Below are positions 30,125 to 39,770 of a stretch of DNA of 64,000 nt, piece by piece. The position numbers were made by a program, and so were the translations under genes. Origin of the DNA: Isoetes taiwanensis (lineage: Eukaryota; Streptophyta; Lycopodiopsida; Isoetales; Isoetaceae); contig JAJEKV010000011.1 in NCBI GenBank assembly GCA_021234155.1, positions 21,220,677 through 21,284,676 on the forward strand, read 5' to 3'. Position 1 is the first letter of the stretch. Each line of letters begins with the position of its first letter. Below the pieces are notes generated by a model. That model was not told the DNA's origin, did no database searches, and saw only the letters and a program-made list of their open reading frames with translations.

Positions 30125-31077
30125 AAATTGGGCGACCGCCCAATTTCAAGGCCCCTAACAAAGGTCTGGTCCTGTCTATCTTGTGAAATAGGATAACTCA
30201 AATAGGGCGACCGCCCAGTTTAGAGGCCCCAAACAACTAAAACCTTACTTTTTTGCATATTTCTGAAACTAGTCTATGGGCTAGTCTATGACTGAAATCC
30301 GGCAATGGCCAGAAATGAAAGCCCCAAGACAAATGATGGTTTATTTTTTTCAACTCTTGTCTAGTCCAGTCTCGCAGGAAATCCGGCGACCGCCCAATTT
30401 CCAGGACCATCATTTTAAATCTTGTCTTGTCAAGTATGTGTAGTCTAGCAACTGTAACTTGCTGTAACTTGTAACTGAGTCCTATCTGGCAAGAAATCAG
30501 GCGACCGCCCAATTTGCAAGCCATTGCAATTCCTTGTGCCCAAATCCTTTGTGCACGATTGATTTCTGGAACCACATTTCCCATTCGGCTTCACATCAAT
30601 TTGCCTGCCGGATAAGCTCTTTGAAGCAATTCCTGATGCACAGAACCTGTTAAACTTAATATTTTCTTACATCCTTAGAAGTAGACATACCTCAAAACAA
30701 GCACCATTTGAAGCAAATCCTTCTGAAGAAATTTGCTTCCCCTTATCCTTATAATTCACAACCATCATGGTTGCATCTACAGCTCCAGGAACTACTTTGA
30801 AGGGCCATAGCTTCAATATACTGCACAATAGAAAACAGTCTTTCCAATTAATCGCTTTGCAGCAAAGAAAGGAATACTAGCAAGATTCATGGCAGCCTCA
30901 ATCTCGGCTGCATCTCAGATGAAACGTCGTGCCTGTGAAGGTCACAAATGAAGGAGTGATTCTGCTGCCCTATTCATCGAAATGGTTTCAATCCGGTCAT
31001 GGCGCCAAGCTCCAACACATGAATAAATCTATACTAAATACAAAAACTCAGTTCCACAAGCTTCTTCTTCCACGAGC

Positions 31078-31222
31078 TTCTTCTTCTTCTTCTTCTTCTT
31101 CTTCCATGAGCTTCTTCGTTTCTAATGTACCTAAAATGCAGTACCTAAGCTTGGTCGATGCCTGTGCTGCTATACTCGATGCCTGTGCTACTATACCCGA
31201 TGCCTATGTTGCCATACCATAC
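31078..31222 (+). repeat. (TTC)n and a 21-bp tandem repeat
   Basis: A TTC microsatellite at about 31078-31103 is followed by three copies of a 21-22-bp unit around CGATGCCTGTGCTRCTATAC (31157-31222). The unit would translate to a seven-residue repeat, DACA(A/T)I-like, but no surrounding gene is recognisable. Confidence 0.65.
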
Positions 31223-31278
31223 CTGATAATGCCGCCGCCATAGCTCGAAGCTGTGTTAGGGTTAGCAGTTAGGGTTGG

Positions 31279-31316
31279 GTTAGGTTAGGTTAGGTTAGGT
31301 TAGGTTAGGTTAGGTT
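31279..31316 (+). repeat. Short interstitial TTAGG array
   Basis: About seven uninterrupted GGTTA units, preceded by the looser GGGTTAGCAGTTAGGGTTG and followed by TTTAAT. The unit is the five-base TTAGG (arthropod-type), not the plant TTTAGGG. The array is short and flanked by ordinary sequence. Confidence 0.85.
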
Positions 31317-31924
31317 TAATGAAATTGATTTTTTGAACTTAATTTTAATTCTTTAGTTAGGCAATGCATTTTTTCTTAAAAAAATTCACCTATCTATCTT
31401 AGTTAATTGAATTTCTTTTTGCATCATGCCCTTTTAGGCAACACTTCCGCAACATTAAATCTGACATTCTTGAATGTCATCGGACGTGAAGCTAGACTTA
31501 AATAAGGCGGTCGCCCAATTTCACACTTGTATGTCCCCCTCGATAACCTATTACAATACTAACATTTAACTGGGTATGTGCAGGAAAATAGCAATAATCC
31601 CAGAAGAGCCGAGACAAGTCTCCCAGCTGATGAGGAATTGCAGTCACATAACATACGGATGGATATTTGAAACTTTAACATTGTCAAAACATTAGCTTTA
31701 CTTTCAATTGCTATATGAAAACTTTGAAAAGTGTATGATGTTTTAATGAAATTATGTATAATTTTAATGTCTTAAAGTTGTTCTAATTCATCTTATTGTG
31801 CACAATATGCTCTCACAACCCTATATTCTAGACAATATTCTAGACAATTTGCATCATTCAATTAAAAAAATCCATAATATTCCAGAAATTTGCGTCAATT
31901 TCGAAGGCGTATGGACTCAGGGAA

Positions 31925-31942
31925 AGTCCATATATAATGAAA
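31925..31942 (+). repeat. 18-bp direct repeat, right copy
   Basis: Second copy of AGTCCATATATAATGAAA (see 28285-28302). It lies inside the C-terminal half of the pogo-like gene. Confidence 0.6.
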
Positions 31943-31949
31943 CAGTGCT

Positions 31950-33420
31950 TAGATGGTTCTTGCAGACCAGCCATAGACCCTCCAACATCAGTGCCATGCA
32001 TCTGACTTACATGAGCCTGAGAAGCTATCACTACACCAGTACCTTCATCACCAATTGCATGTGTATGTTCCACATGCACAGATTGTTCTACATGCACAGA
32101 ATGTTCCACATGCTCACCAGCTTGAATGTGTGTCGATTGGGCATTTTGCACATCAGTTGGGAGTTGTCCTGGTAAGGCCTCCCATAGCTGGTGCATCTCT
32201 TCCATGTCAAACCCTTCCAACCTGCTCCAAGCCATCTGCAAGGTCTTCCACATGCACCCTCCCAAACCTGGTACACTCCTGGCCTGGATTAACTTTTTTC
32301 GGGTCAAAGGGCCAAATACTAGTGGCTCTAAAACCTGCCTTGATGTTGTGGTATGTTAGGCCACATGCAATTGACTGTGAAATCAATTCTTCTATCTCCT
32401 CCCTCTTTGGCTCTGCCCTCCCTTTGCTAACCATGTAGGCAGACCTAAGCCTCTTGATTGATGCCTTGAAAGAAGCAAAGCGTGCCACATCTAGAGGTTG
32501 AAGTGTATGAGATGTGGCAGGCAATAGGGCAAAGTGAATGTTCTTCTCTCTTACTGCCAATATGATTTCAAGATCTATATGGCTGCAATGACCATCCAAA
32601 ATGATAAGGTGAGGCTGATCTAGGGATAAACCACCTGGGACTCTTGATGCAAAATGTGACAGCCATGATTTGAACAATTCTGATGTCATCCAAGCTGAAG
32701 CCTGGACAACCTGAATGGCCACCCTCTTCACATCTTGCAATGTTGTCCTGCCTCATTCGACTACCTTTAAAAATGTACATGTTGGGGATCCTATACCCTC
32801 AGCATTTACACACACCAAAATTGTAACCCACTCCCTGTTGTTCATGACGATCTCTCTCACCCTGTTCCCCCCTTCTTAGCTATGATTTTCAGGCCCTTCA
32901 CTTTCCCTGCCTGAATTCCAGTCTCATCATCGTTCCAAATCCTTGAGGCTGGGAAGGCAAACTCAGCATAAATCTGCTTGAGCCCGGCGTAAAAGTTGTC
33001 GAGGTTCTCCTGGGTCATGGTACGGGCCCTAGCTACATCTATGGTTTCTGCACTCCTGAGTGCAACTTCGGGGTGTCTTTGCTTAAAAAGCTTCCACCAT
33101 TTACTGCCTGGTACTCCAGATATCCCACAAGTACCCCCTTCTCTAGACATCTCTGCTGCCTTTTCCTTGACAGCAGATAGGGTAACTCCCATTCCTTGCT
33201 CTGCCATGCTAAGGGCCCAATTAACTAGCTCCTCCTCTTGAAGAGTTGTCAAGATTTGTGGATGGTTTGTTTGCTTGTGAGTTGTTCTACCATATAGCCA
33301 ATCTCAGATTGTGGATTCTGGTATACCAGACCTCCTTGACGCCTCTCTAACCGAAATGCCAAGTTCACTTACCTCTTCAAGGATGTCCAGCATTTGCTCC
33401 TCAGTCCATTAGCCTCTCCT
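31950..33420 (-). pseudogene. Pogo/Tigger-like transposase (HTH plus DDE_1)
   Basis: Reading down from about 33415: WTEEQMLDILEEVSELGISV, then REASRRSGIPESTI form a psq-type helix-turn-helix, with a TGA at 33304-33306. A CENP-B-like second HTH follows (LVNWALSMAEQGMGVT; WWKLFKQRHPEV). The DDE_1 core has IWNDDETGI, a shift near 32860-32740, then HLIILDGHCSHIDLEI and LLPATSHTLQPLDVARF. The third-acid region and FDPKKVNP follow, and a His-rich tail repeats VEHSVHVEQS. Catalytic DDE, LDGH and LQPLD motifs are all recognisable. Several frame changes and one stop make it inactive as read. Confidence 0.85.
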
Positions 33421-34392
33421 ACTCGGCCTCCTCGGCATCGGACTGGTTGCAGCACTGCCTTGTGGTGCCCTCTTCTTTGTCCTGGGCGCGCAGACCCTCT
33501 TAGAGGATGCCGGTCTCCTGGTACCTTGATCAGCATCGGTCTCTCCTTCGTGCCCTTGTCGAAATCATGACTGCCTTCATGTGCTCTTCGCAACCTCTTG
33601 TCGATAACATATGCGTTATGAAGAGAGGGCAGGATTTTATGTCCATCGAAGCCATAGCGGGAGTCAATGAATTGAATTCACAAGAATGCAATTGAGGGCT
33701 TAGTTTGGGTGCCAATTCAAATCACCCACATTGAATTCGTCTTTCAAATTGGTATGCTCGGGGTATTTTCTCATGCATGGATATGGAGATCTAGTGCATG
33801 ATGCCTGGGTCCTGAATTCGCGACAAAGGCCCGGCAGACACGGTTGATGGACGCTGGAGTCTCGTTCGACGGAAACTCCAATCGATGACACATGGCCACA
33901 ATACGACGGTCCAGAGACAGGTGTATCATTGGCAGCATGGAGTACTACCCCGAAGGGATGGGGGGCCGACTCATGCTCCGAGGTAGGGTCACTGCAGAGG
34001 GCGACCCAACCCTACTCTTGCCACAACATGCATTTCTGTGGATGCAACCATGTTTTGGTTTGTTAATTCAGTTGATACATCATGCAAATGTTGGTCATCT
34101 TCATTAGTATTTATATTTATGTAAGATGCGAACTTTATATAAATCTGTAAAGCATACCGTTCAAAAAGTAGGCGCTATACAAATAGAGAAAAGGTGCATA
34201 TGCAAGATAAGTGGGTTAAGAAGTTTGTTTCTTCAATTCAAATCTTGCTTCATCTAGTAGGTATGTGTCCGTCCAATTTCCTTTAGAAACTTGCAGTAAA
34301 TTACTTATTAACATGGTTAGAATAACTGGAACGATTGGCAGAATAAATAAATATGCTTAGAATTATTCTGCAAGGCCTAACCCCAGACTTCC
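33421..34392. other. Pogo 5' flank and repeat-derived spacer
   Basis: 33421-33720 still reads as basic protein on the minus strand in broken frames (upstream of the HTH). 34140-34320 shares TAAAGCATA(C/A)CGTTCAA and CCTTTAGA text with 47210-47340, so it is a dispersed repeat. No gene is supported. Confidence 0.45.
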
Positions 34393-34713
34393 ATTAGTCG
34401 CTATCTTTGTAGCGGATGCACCACGCAAAAATCTCCATGGCTCGCTTCAAGACCGTTGTGTGGATCTACATGGCTCGCTTGAAGACCTGCCATGCTGGGG
34501 ATTTTGTAGGCCTGAGCAAGATTTTCTTCAGCTTTTCTATCCTTTTCCATGCCAGCATGTACCTTTACGTTCATTACATGCATTCCTTTTCCAGATTGAC
34601 ATCATTTTGAAGGATCAGGCAACTGCATTTACACCGAGAGCTGCCCCAAACCTGTATAAATCTAAGGCCTCTGTCTGTTTTATTAACAGTGCATAGAGTT
34701 CCTCCGAGCGATC
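34393..34713 (+). promoter_or_regulatory. DUF674 copy 1 upstream module and TATA box
   Basis: This block, from GTCGCTATCTTTGT to the start codon, recurs upstream of copy 2 (51971-52150 and 52780-52863) and, inverted, at copy 3. TATAAAT is at 34655-34661, preceded by CATTTACACCGAGAGCTGCC in all copies. The ATG follows about 55 bp downstream, fitting a core promoter and short leader. Confidence 0.65.
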
Positions 34714-35434
34714 ATGGCATTGTCAATCTGCGTTCTCTACAAAAATTCCGAGAAAAGGATCCTGTATGCAGAAGCAGGGAAAGAGTTCGTGGATCTTCTG
34801 TTAAGTTTTCTCGGTTTACCTCTTGGTTACGTTATGAATCTCCTTAACAAGCATTCAAGCACTGCCGGAATAGGAAGCATAGCCAAGCTGTATCAGAGTG
34901 CATGCACTCTTGATGAATCACTCATATACGTCACAAAGGAGGAGTTAGTAAATCAGCGGCCTTCTAAGCCTCTGCCTTTACTCACTGCTAATCCGCAATC
35001 AAGTGCTGGCGTCCAATTTTTCTACTACAAATGTAACTACTGCAACAACTTTATAAAGACGCATTCGCCTAAGAGTTCTTACTCCAGACAGCACACCTGC
35101 TAAGAAACCAGGGTTCGTGAAAAAGAGTAGCAGGTTTATTATCTCTGATGATTTAACCATTACTCCTTCCTCTACCATCAAGAGTATAGATCTGCTCAAC
35201 TGTCTGAATGTGCATACTATGTCGGATCTGATGAGCATGGAGCTTGCTGTTGGAGAAAATGAGGTAACAATTGTTGTTCCAGTGATTATTTTTTGATTGT
35301 TTTTTGTTTGTTTTTCTGTAGCATTGGCTTTTGTTTGACAGGTCGTGGCTATTGTGAAAGCTTCTCTCACTTCATCAACTGTCCTAAATGATGTATTCAA
35401 GTCCAAAATCAAATCAGTTCGTCGAACAGCATAG
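34714..35434 (+). pseudogene. DUF674 family gene, copy 1
   Basis: The start MALSICVLYKNSEKRILYAE, then AGKEFVDLLLSFLGLPLG and SSTAGIGSIAKLYQSA, match the N-terminus of plant DUF674 proteins, whose function is unknown. A Cys-pair segment YKCNYCN follows. Relative to copy 2, about 100 bp are missing near 35080, and the frame shifts, giving a stop at 35103. The remaining frame continues GFVKKSSRFIISDDLTITPS and NCLNVHTMSDLMSM to a donor at 35263. Intron 35264-35341 (gtaaca to gacag) precedes exon 2 (35342-35434, 30 codons plus stop). Splicing is conserved with copy 2. The frameshift probably disables it. Confidence 0.78.
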
Positions 35435-37379
35435 CCTGCTAGCGAGAAATCCAGTTTTCTGAAGCTCTTATTTTTATCACAACGATTGTGAAATTTTGCT
35501 TTTCGTCATGTACTTTGCATGCCAAAATGTTTGCTAAACTATACTGTGTTTAGTATCAGATGTTGTTTTCTCGATGGTTGTAACTTAGATTGTGGTATAT
35601 CCATTTCCAAAGAACCATATTAGATTATAACAGCAGTCAATGAAAGGAAAATCATTATTGATTTTAATTGCATCTTGTACATAAAATACTGGTTGTCACA
35701 GATTATATTGCAGATACAAAGGAACTATATTTGTTGAAATCGAGGATCTGTAATTGAATACTGCATCTTGCCTTCAAAAAAAAAAAAAAAAAAAAAAATA
35801 ATTGAATACTGCTAATCATCTATTTTGCTTCCAGATACTACTAGTATGCTAATATTCATATCCTTACCATTTCCATTTATCCAAATATGTCTTTACTGAG
35901 CAGTGAGATAATAAAAACCAAGTCCAACTTCTTCCGTATCTGGCAGTATTACCTTCCCCACACCCATGAATTATTATGCTAATTCTGAAAAGAAACGTAG
36001 TACAACATTTTGAATCCCCTTTATTGGACGTAAGGATTTCCCAAACATTTTTATGCATATTTATATAAGATATGATACAAATTTCTGGACAGACACTTGA
36101 AATCTGGTCAGGGAGGCGATAGGTTTAAAAAAGTTTCTCTCAACACTATGTCAACATAAAATTCCTGGTTTGACTGCATCTTTTTTTCGTCCAGTCCAGA
36201 CACTTGAAATATCCCACTATTCAGGGAAGCAATAGGTTTAAGAAAGTTTCTTTCAACACTGTGTCAACATAAAACCTTGGTTTCCACATTTAATAATCCA
36301 AGTGTGCAGAATCAAACCTACAATAGTTCACAATCCTCACTTCAATGGTTCATTCCATCACCTGCCATTGGTGCTCCTAATTCCTTGTTATGGGGCAGAA
36401 ACCATCCTTTAATAGACCTTTACCTGTCTAAATATGTTGGGGAATTGAACCCTAAACCAGCACACAGGTTGTATGCCAAACAAGCAAACACATTAATAAA
36501 TCCATAGCGGAGATGATGATAACATCAATAGTGTTGCCACTTATGGTGTTATAATCATCTCCATTAAACAAAAAAAAAAAAATGCAAAACATAAAGAATA
36601 TAGGTCTGAAACTTACCTAGCTGCATCATTGAACAGTTCTAGCCTTTGGCATAATATGTTTTGGTGCTGTAAGTCAAATTTGACAAAACATTTCAGAATA
36701 ACAAATGAATGATGAGCTCATAGAAATACAACCATTGAAATTAAGAATGTGATTTGAACAGTTATAGAAATACATCACACTAAAACTCTGGTTACATCAC
36801 ATTGAAAGTCCATTGCTTAAAACTGAAAATACAATTGAAAGACGTTTAAAATCTTAAATATATGAACAGACCTTTTAAGTCAAGAAAAATTGGATTTGCT
36901 TTTGTATCTTTAATTCTGACTTGCTTCCTTGGATTCAGCTTATGAATTTGGAGCTCTTTTTTCGCTCTTTTATGTTTCAATCTTTCAGTTCTGCTAAATA
37001 TGTATGAGGTATTCAGCATAAAGCTGTATGAAATGTTTGAATGATGCAGGGAAACCCGAACATAGAAGGAAAAATCTTGCCTGAGATGCTTAAAAGTGGC
37101 TGTATAAGCCAGAATATGTAACTGTGAATTCTCTTTTTTGAATATAAGATAGAATTACACATAAAAGACAGTTACTTTGTTACGAAGATCAGTATGTTCT
37201 TACTCTCAATTACTTTCTACACAAGGTAAAGTAATACTTTCATAACCATAACCCTTAGATTACTATATGCGGAAAGTAGTCAAGTAGCAATTTACAAAAT
37301 TGTACTGGAAGTATAAATGTACATCTCTCCATGCATTCCTGAGGTGAGTTTGGTTGACTAACGACGCTATCACAATTCA
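35435..37379. other. DUF674 3' flank and AT-rich spacer
   Basis: 35435-36060 is paralogous to 53629-54170, for example around CCATTT(A/G)TCCAAA. Poly(A) tracts at about 35778-35801 and 36570-36582 are present. 36091-36166 and 36197-36276 form a direct repeat of about 105-bp period (CCAGACACTTGAAAT, AATAGGTTTAA, CAACACTRTGTCAACATAAA). No gene is supported. Confidence 0.55.
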
Positions 37380-37979
37380 ACAAATGGCAAAGATCCCTAC
37401 GAGTACAGACAAAATAGGCAACATGGACATCCACCCAAGAGGCGGGAAAACGCGACAGAAAACACGACAGCAAAGAAATCCACTTAGAATACAGGAAAAG
37501 GTGGTAGCATGCAAGATAGTAAAATATTGGTTAAACAGGATATCAACCCCAGAACACAGGAACAGGTACACAGGGGGGACAACGGAAAACCCAAGTACAC
37601 AGAAAACATCAAGGGAGATAGAAGACAGATGACCACGGCAACGGCAGATTGGTAAAAGAGTAAAAGAACAGCAGGAGACAGGGGGGAGGCTGAAAGCACT
37701 TACCAAGGCAAGAATGTACGAGGGCGAAAGATGAATAAACAAAGGGGGGAGCCACAGAACCAGAATTAAAAAACCTTGAGAAAGGGGTGGCAAACTCGGG
37801 ACAGACTAAAGAACTAAAAGGCTGATGGGGATAAAGGAAACAGATGAGACCCGAAAACAACAAAACGTAAGGCGGGCATACAGAGGGGAGGCTGAAGGAA
37901 AAGGAGAGATGCACGGACGGACAGCGAAAACAAGGGAACAGGCAAATTGTAAGGAGCAAAAGCGGACAGCATTAAGTGC

Positions 37980-38400
37980 GGAACAGGGAGTTCTAACCTC
38001 CGCCGCACGCCAGTATAGCGAGGGCTAGACCCACCAACTGGTTAACTGAAGTACTCCAAATCTACAAAAGGTAAATGTATAAGGTCGCAAGACCGTATGA
38101 GTAAAAGGTGGACAGAATAAGATACGGGACAGAGAGGCTCAGCCTCCGCCGTACACCAGGATAGCGAGGGCTAGACCCACCAACTGGTAATCTGGACCAC
38201 TATAAACTCAAAATCATGTGCAAATGCACAAACTGCGAAATGCAAACTAAGAGTAAAAAGCGGGCGGAATAAGATACGGGACAGAGAGGCTCAGCCTACG
38301 CCGTACACCAGGATAGCGAGGGCTAGACCCACCAACTGGTACCCGCGCCACTACAAACTCAAATACTCAAAAAGACACGGTATATGGCACAGAGTACATG
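37980..38400 (+). repeat. Three tandem 5'-UTR monomers, about 150 bp each
   Basis: The phrase GCTAGACCCACCAACTGG recurs at 38024, 38170 and 38322 (spacings 146 and 152). Copies 2 and 3 share GATACGGGACAGAGAGGCTC and ACCAGGATAGCGAG upstream of it; copy 1 is more diverged. Tandem 5' monomers act as promoters in some animal LINEs. That role here is inference. Confidence 0.8.
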
Positions 38401-38699
38401 GACAAGAACAAAATAAATAAGTATGGAAGGACGGGATTTCGAATCGCCAACCAATCATTATAGAAGAGGATATGGACACACCCGAGGAACAGAGTAGATA
38501 TTAAGTAGTGAAGGCCGAATAATTAACGGGTATTCCAATATTCAAAATTCAAAATCAGGGTTAACGGTGAAAATTTCGAATTAACGAACCGTTTGAGGCT
38601 TCCGATATATACTGATGAAACGAATATGGTAGAGTAGCATCGTACAGGTTGTGGTGAGCGCGCAGGCGAAGAATACAGCGGTATAGCACGTACCAAACC

Positions 38700-39770
38700 A
38701 TGGCGGAAAGCACCAACCTTAGCCAGACTAAGAGAGCAGAGGCGGCAAGAGCACCGGCAAGCCAACAGGATCTCAAAGATTTCCTAGCTCAGATAGACAA
38801 GCAGCTGGAGACTAGGATACCTAGCATGGATGCACTCAACACGCTAGCGGAATCAGTCAACCAAAACAAGGGAGCCATTGCCAGCATGGACGTGAGGATA
38901 GTAGGAGTGGAAAAGACAAGCGAAGAAATGCAGCGCAGAATGGACGAGATTGAAGAGGAGAAAGCCAAAATCCTGAATAGGTTGGTTGAATTAGAAAAAG
39001 GAAATGTTCAATTGAATGCATGGGAGTCATTTGATAAAATAAAACCGCATATTGTAGAGTATGAGGAACAGACTAGAATTAGGCATGACGTTAGGCTTAT
39101 AGGGATAGCAGAGAAACCTAACGAGGATACATATCAAGTGACTGTAGAGGTGGTCTTCGAAGAACACAGGAGCATCATTGTCAAGGCAGTGCGATCAGGA
39201 CAATGGAGGGGGAGAGCGAGGCACATAAACTTAACACTCAGGGATCGAGCAGCCAAGGAGAGGGTATTGCGGATAGGGTCCAGACTAAGAAACGGGATCA
39301 AGGTACAGGAAGCACTTACGGTAATGCAAAGGCAAGGGCTACACAGGGAGCTGGCCAAGGCCAGAGAACTGAATCAGGCAGGGATACAGGCGGGGGTCAA
39401 AAATGGCAAGGTGTTCTTGCACAAGAGAGTACGGGAACTGACAGGAGCGGGACAGGACCCAGGATCGGGAGTTCAGGAGAAAGGGAGGTTGACGGATCGG
39501 GAGACAGATATGGAGAAGGAGAATACCAACCCACAGGGGGGCTCCATACAGGTACACGGGAACATAGTGGTGGCAACAATAGCCCCCGACATGAGTCAGC
39601 ACAGAGGGGAAGAAAGAGGGGGAAAAGGGGCCGGCGAAGACCGAGCAGCACGAGCCGGGAATATGAACCCGACTCCGACCATGAAGACAAGAGGGAGACC
39701 AAGAAGATTGGGAAACGGAGCAGAACACACGAACACCCAGAGAGAACAACCCCGAGGGAAAAGACGCTGA
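38700..39770 (+). CDS. LINE ORF1 protein (coiled coil, RRM-like, C-terminal domain)
   Basis: 356 residues, uninterrupted. Residues about 20-100 are a Glu/Lys/Gln-rich coiled coil (ESVNQNKGAIASMD; EKTSEEMQRRMDEIEEEKAK). About 120-190 resemble the L1 ORF1 RRM (RIRHDVRLIGIAEKPNED ... ARHINLTLRDRAAKERVL). About 195-240 match the C-terminal domain (RQGLHRELAKARELNQAG). The last 110 residues are basic and disordered. ORF1 proteins of this layout trimerise and bind LINE RNA as chaperones. The ATG follows a GCACGTACCAAACC leader. Its 3' part overlaps an open frame of ORF2. Confidence 0.8.
   Translation: MAESTNLSQTKRAEAARAPASQQDLKDFLAQIDKQLETRIPSMDALNTLAESVNQNKGAIASMDVRIVGVEKTSEEMQRRMDEIEEEKAKILNRLVELEKGNVQLNAWESFDKIKPHIVEYEEQTRIRHDVRLIGIAEKPNEDTYQVTVEVVFEEHRSIIVKAVRSGQWRGRARHINLTLRDRAAKERVLRIGSRLRNGIKVQEALTVMQRQGLHRELAKARELNQAGIQAGVKNGKVFLHKRVRELTGAGQDPGSGVQEKGRLTDRETDMEKENTNPQGGSIQVHGNIVVATIAPDMSQHRGEERGGKGAGEDRAARAGNMNPTPTMKTRGRPRRLGNGAEHTNTQREQPRGKRR

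Larger units (their letters stand above)
28562..31521. repeat. Dispersed array of GGGCG/CGCCC palindromes
   Basis: A 22-bp palindrome with arms AAATTGGGCG and CGCCCAATTT recurs at 28712-28733, 28762-28783, 28793-28812, 30125-30146, 30200-30221, 30379-30400, 30494-30515 and 31500-31521, with half-sites at 28562 and near 28908. Several copies keep GCGACCGCCCAATTT while the left arm has decayed. The copies at 30379 and 30494 also share upstream CTGGCAAGAAATC-like text. No coding region overlaps. Confidence 0.8.

Noticed and set aside
31279-31316. True telomere end
   Set aside because: The array is under 40 bp and flanked by ordinary sequence on both sides.
28562-31521. CRISPR-like array
   Set aside because: The repeats are palindromes with irregular spacing in eukaryotic DNA, and no cas genes are present.
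38024-38340. tRNA-like or SINE promoter in the LINE 5' monomers
   Set aside because: GCTAGACCC and nearby text do not give proper A and B boxes at the right spacing.
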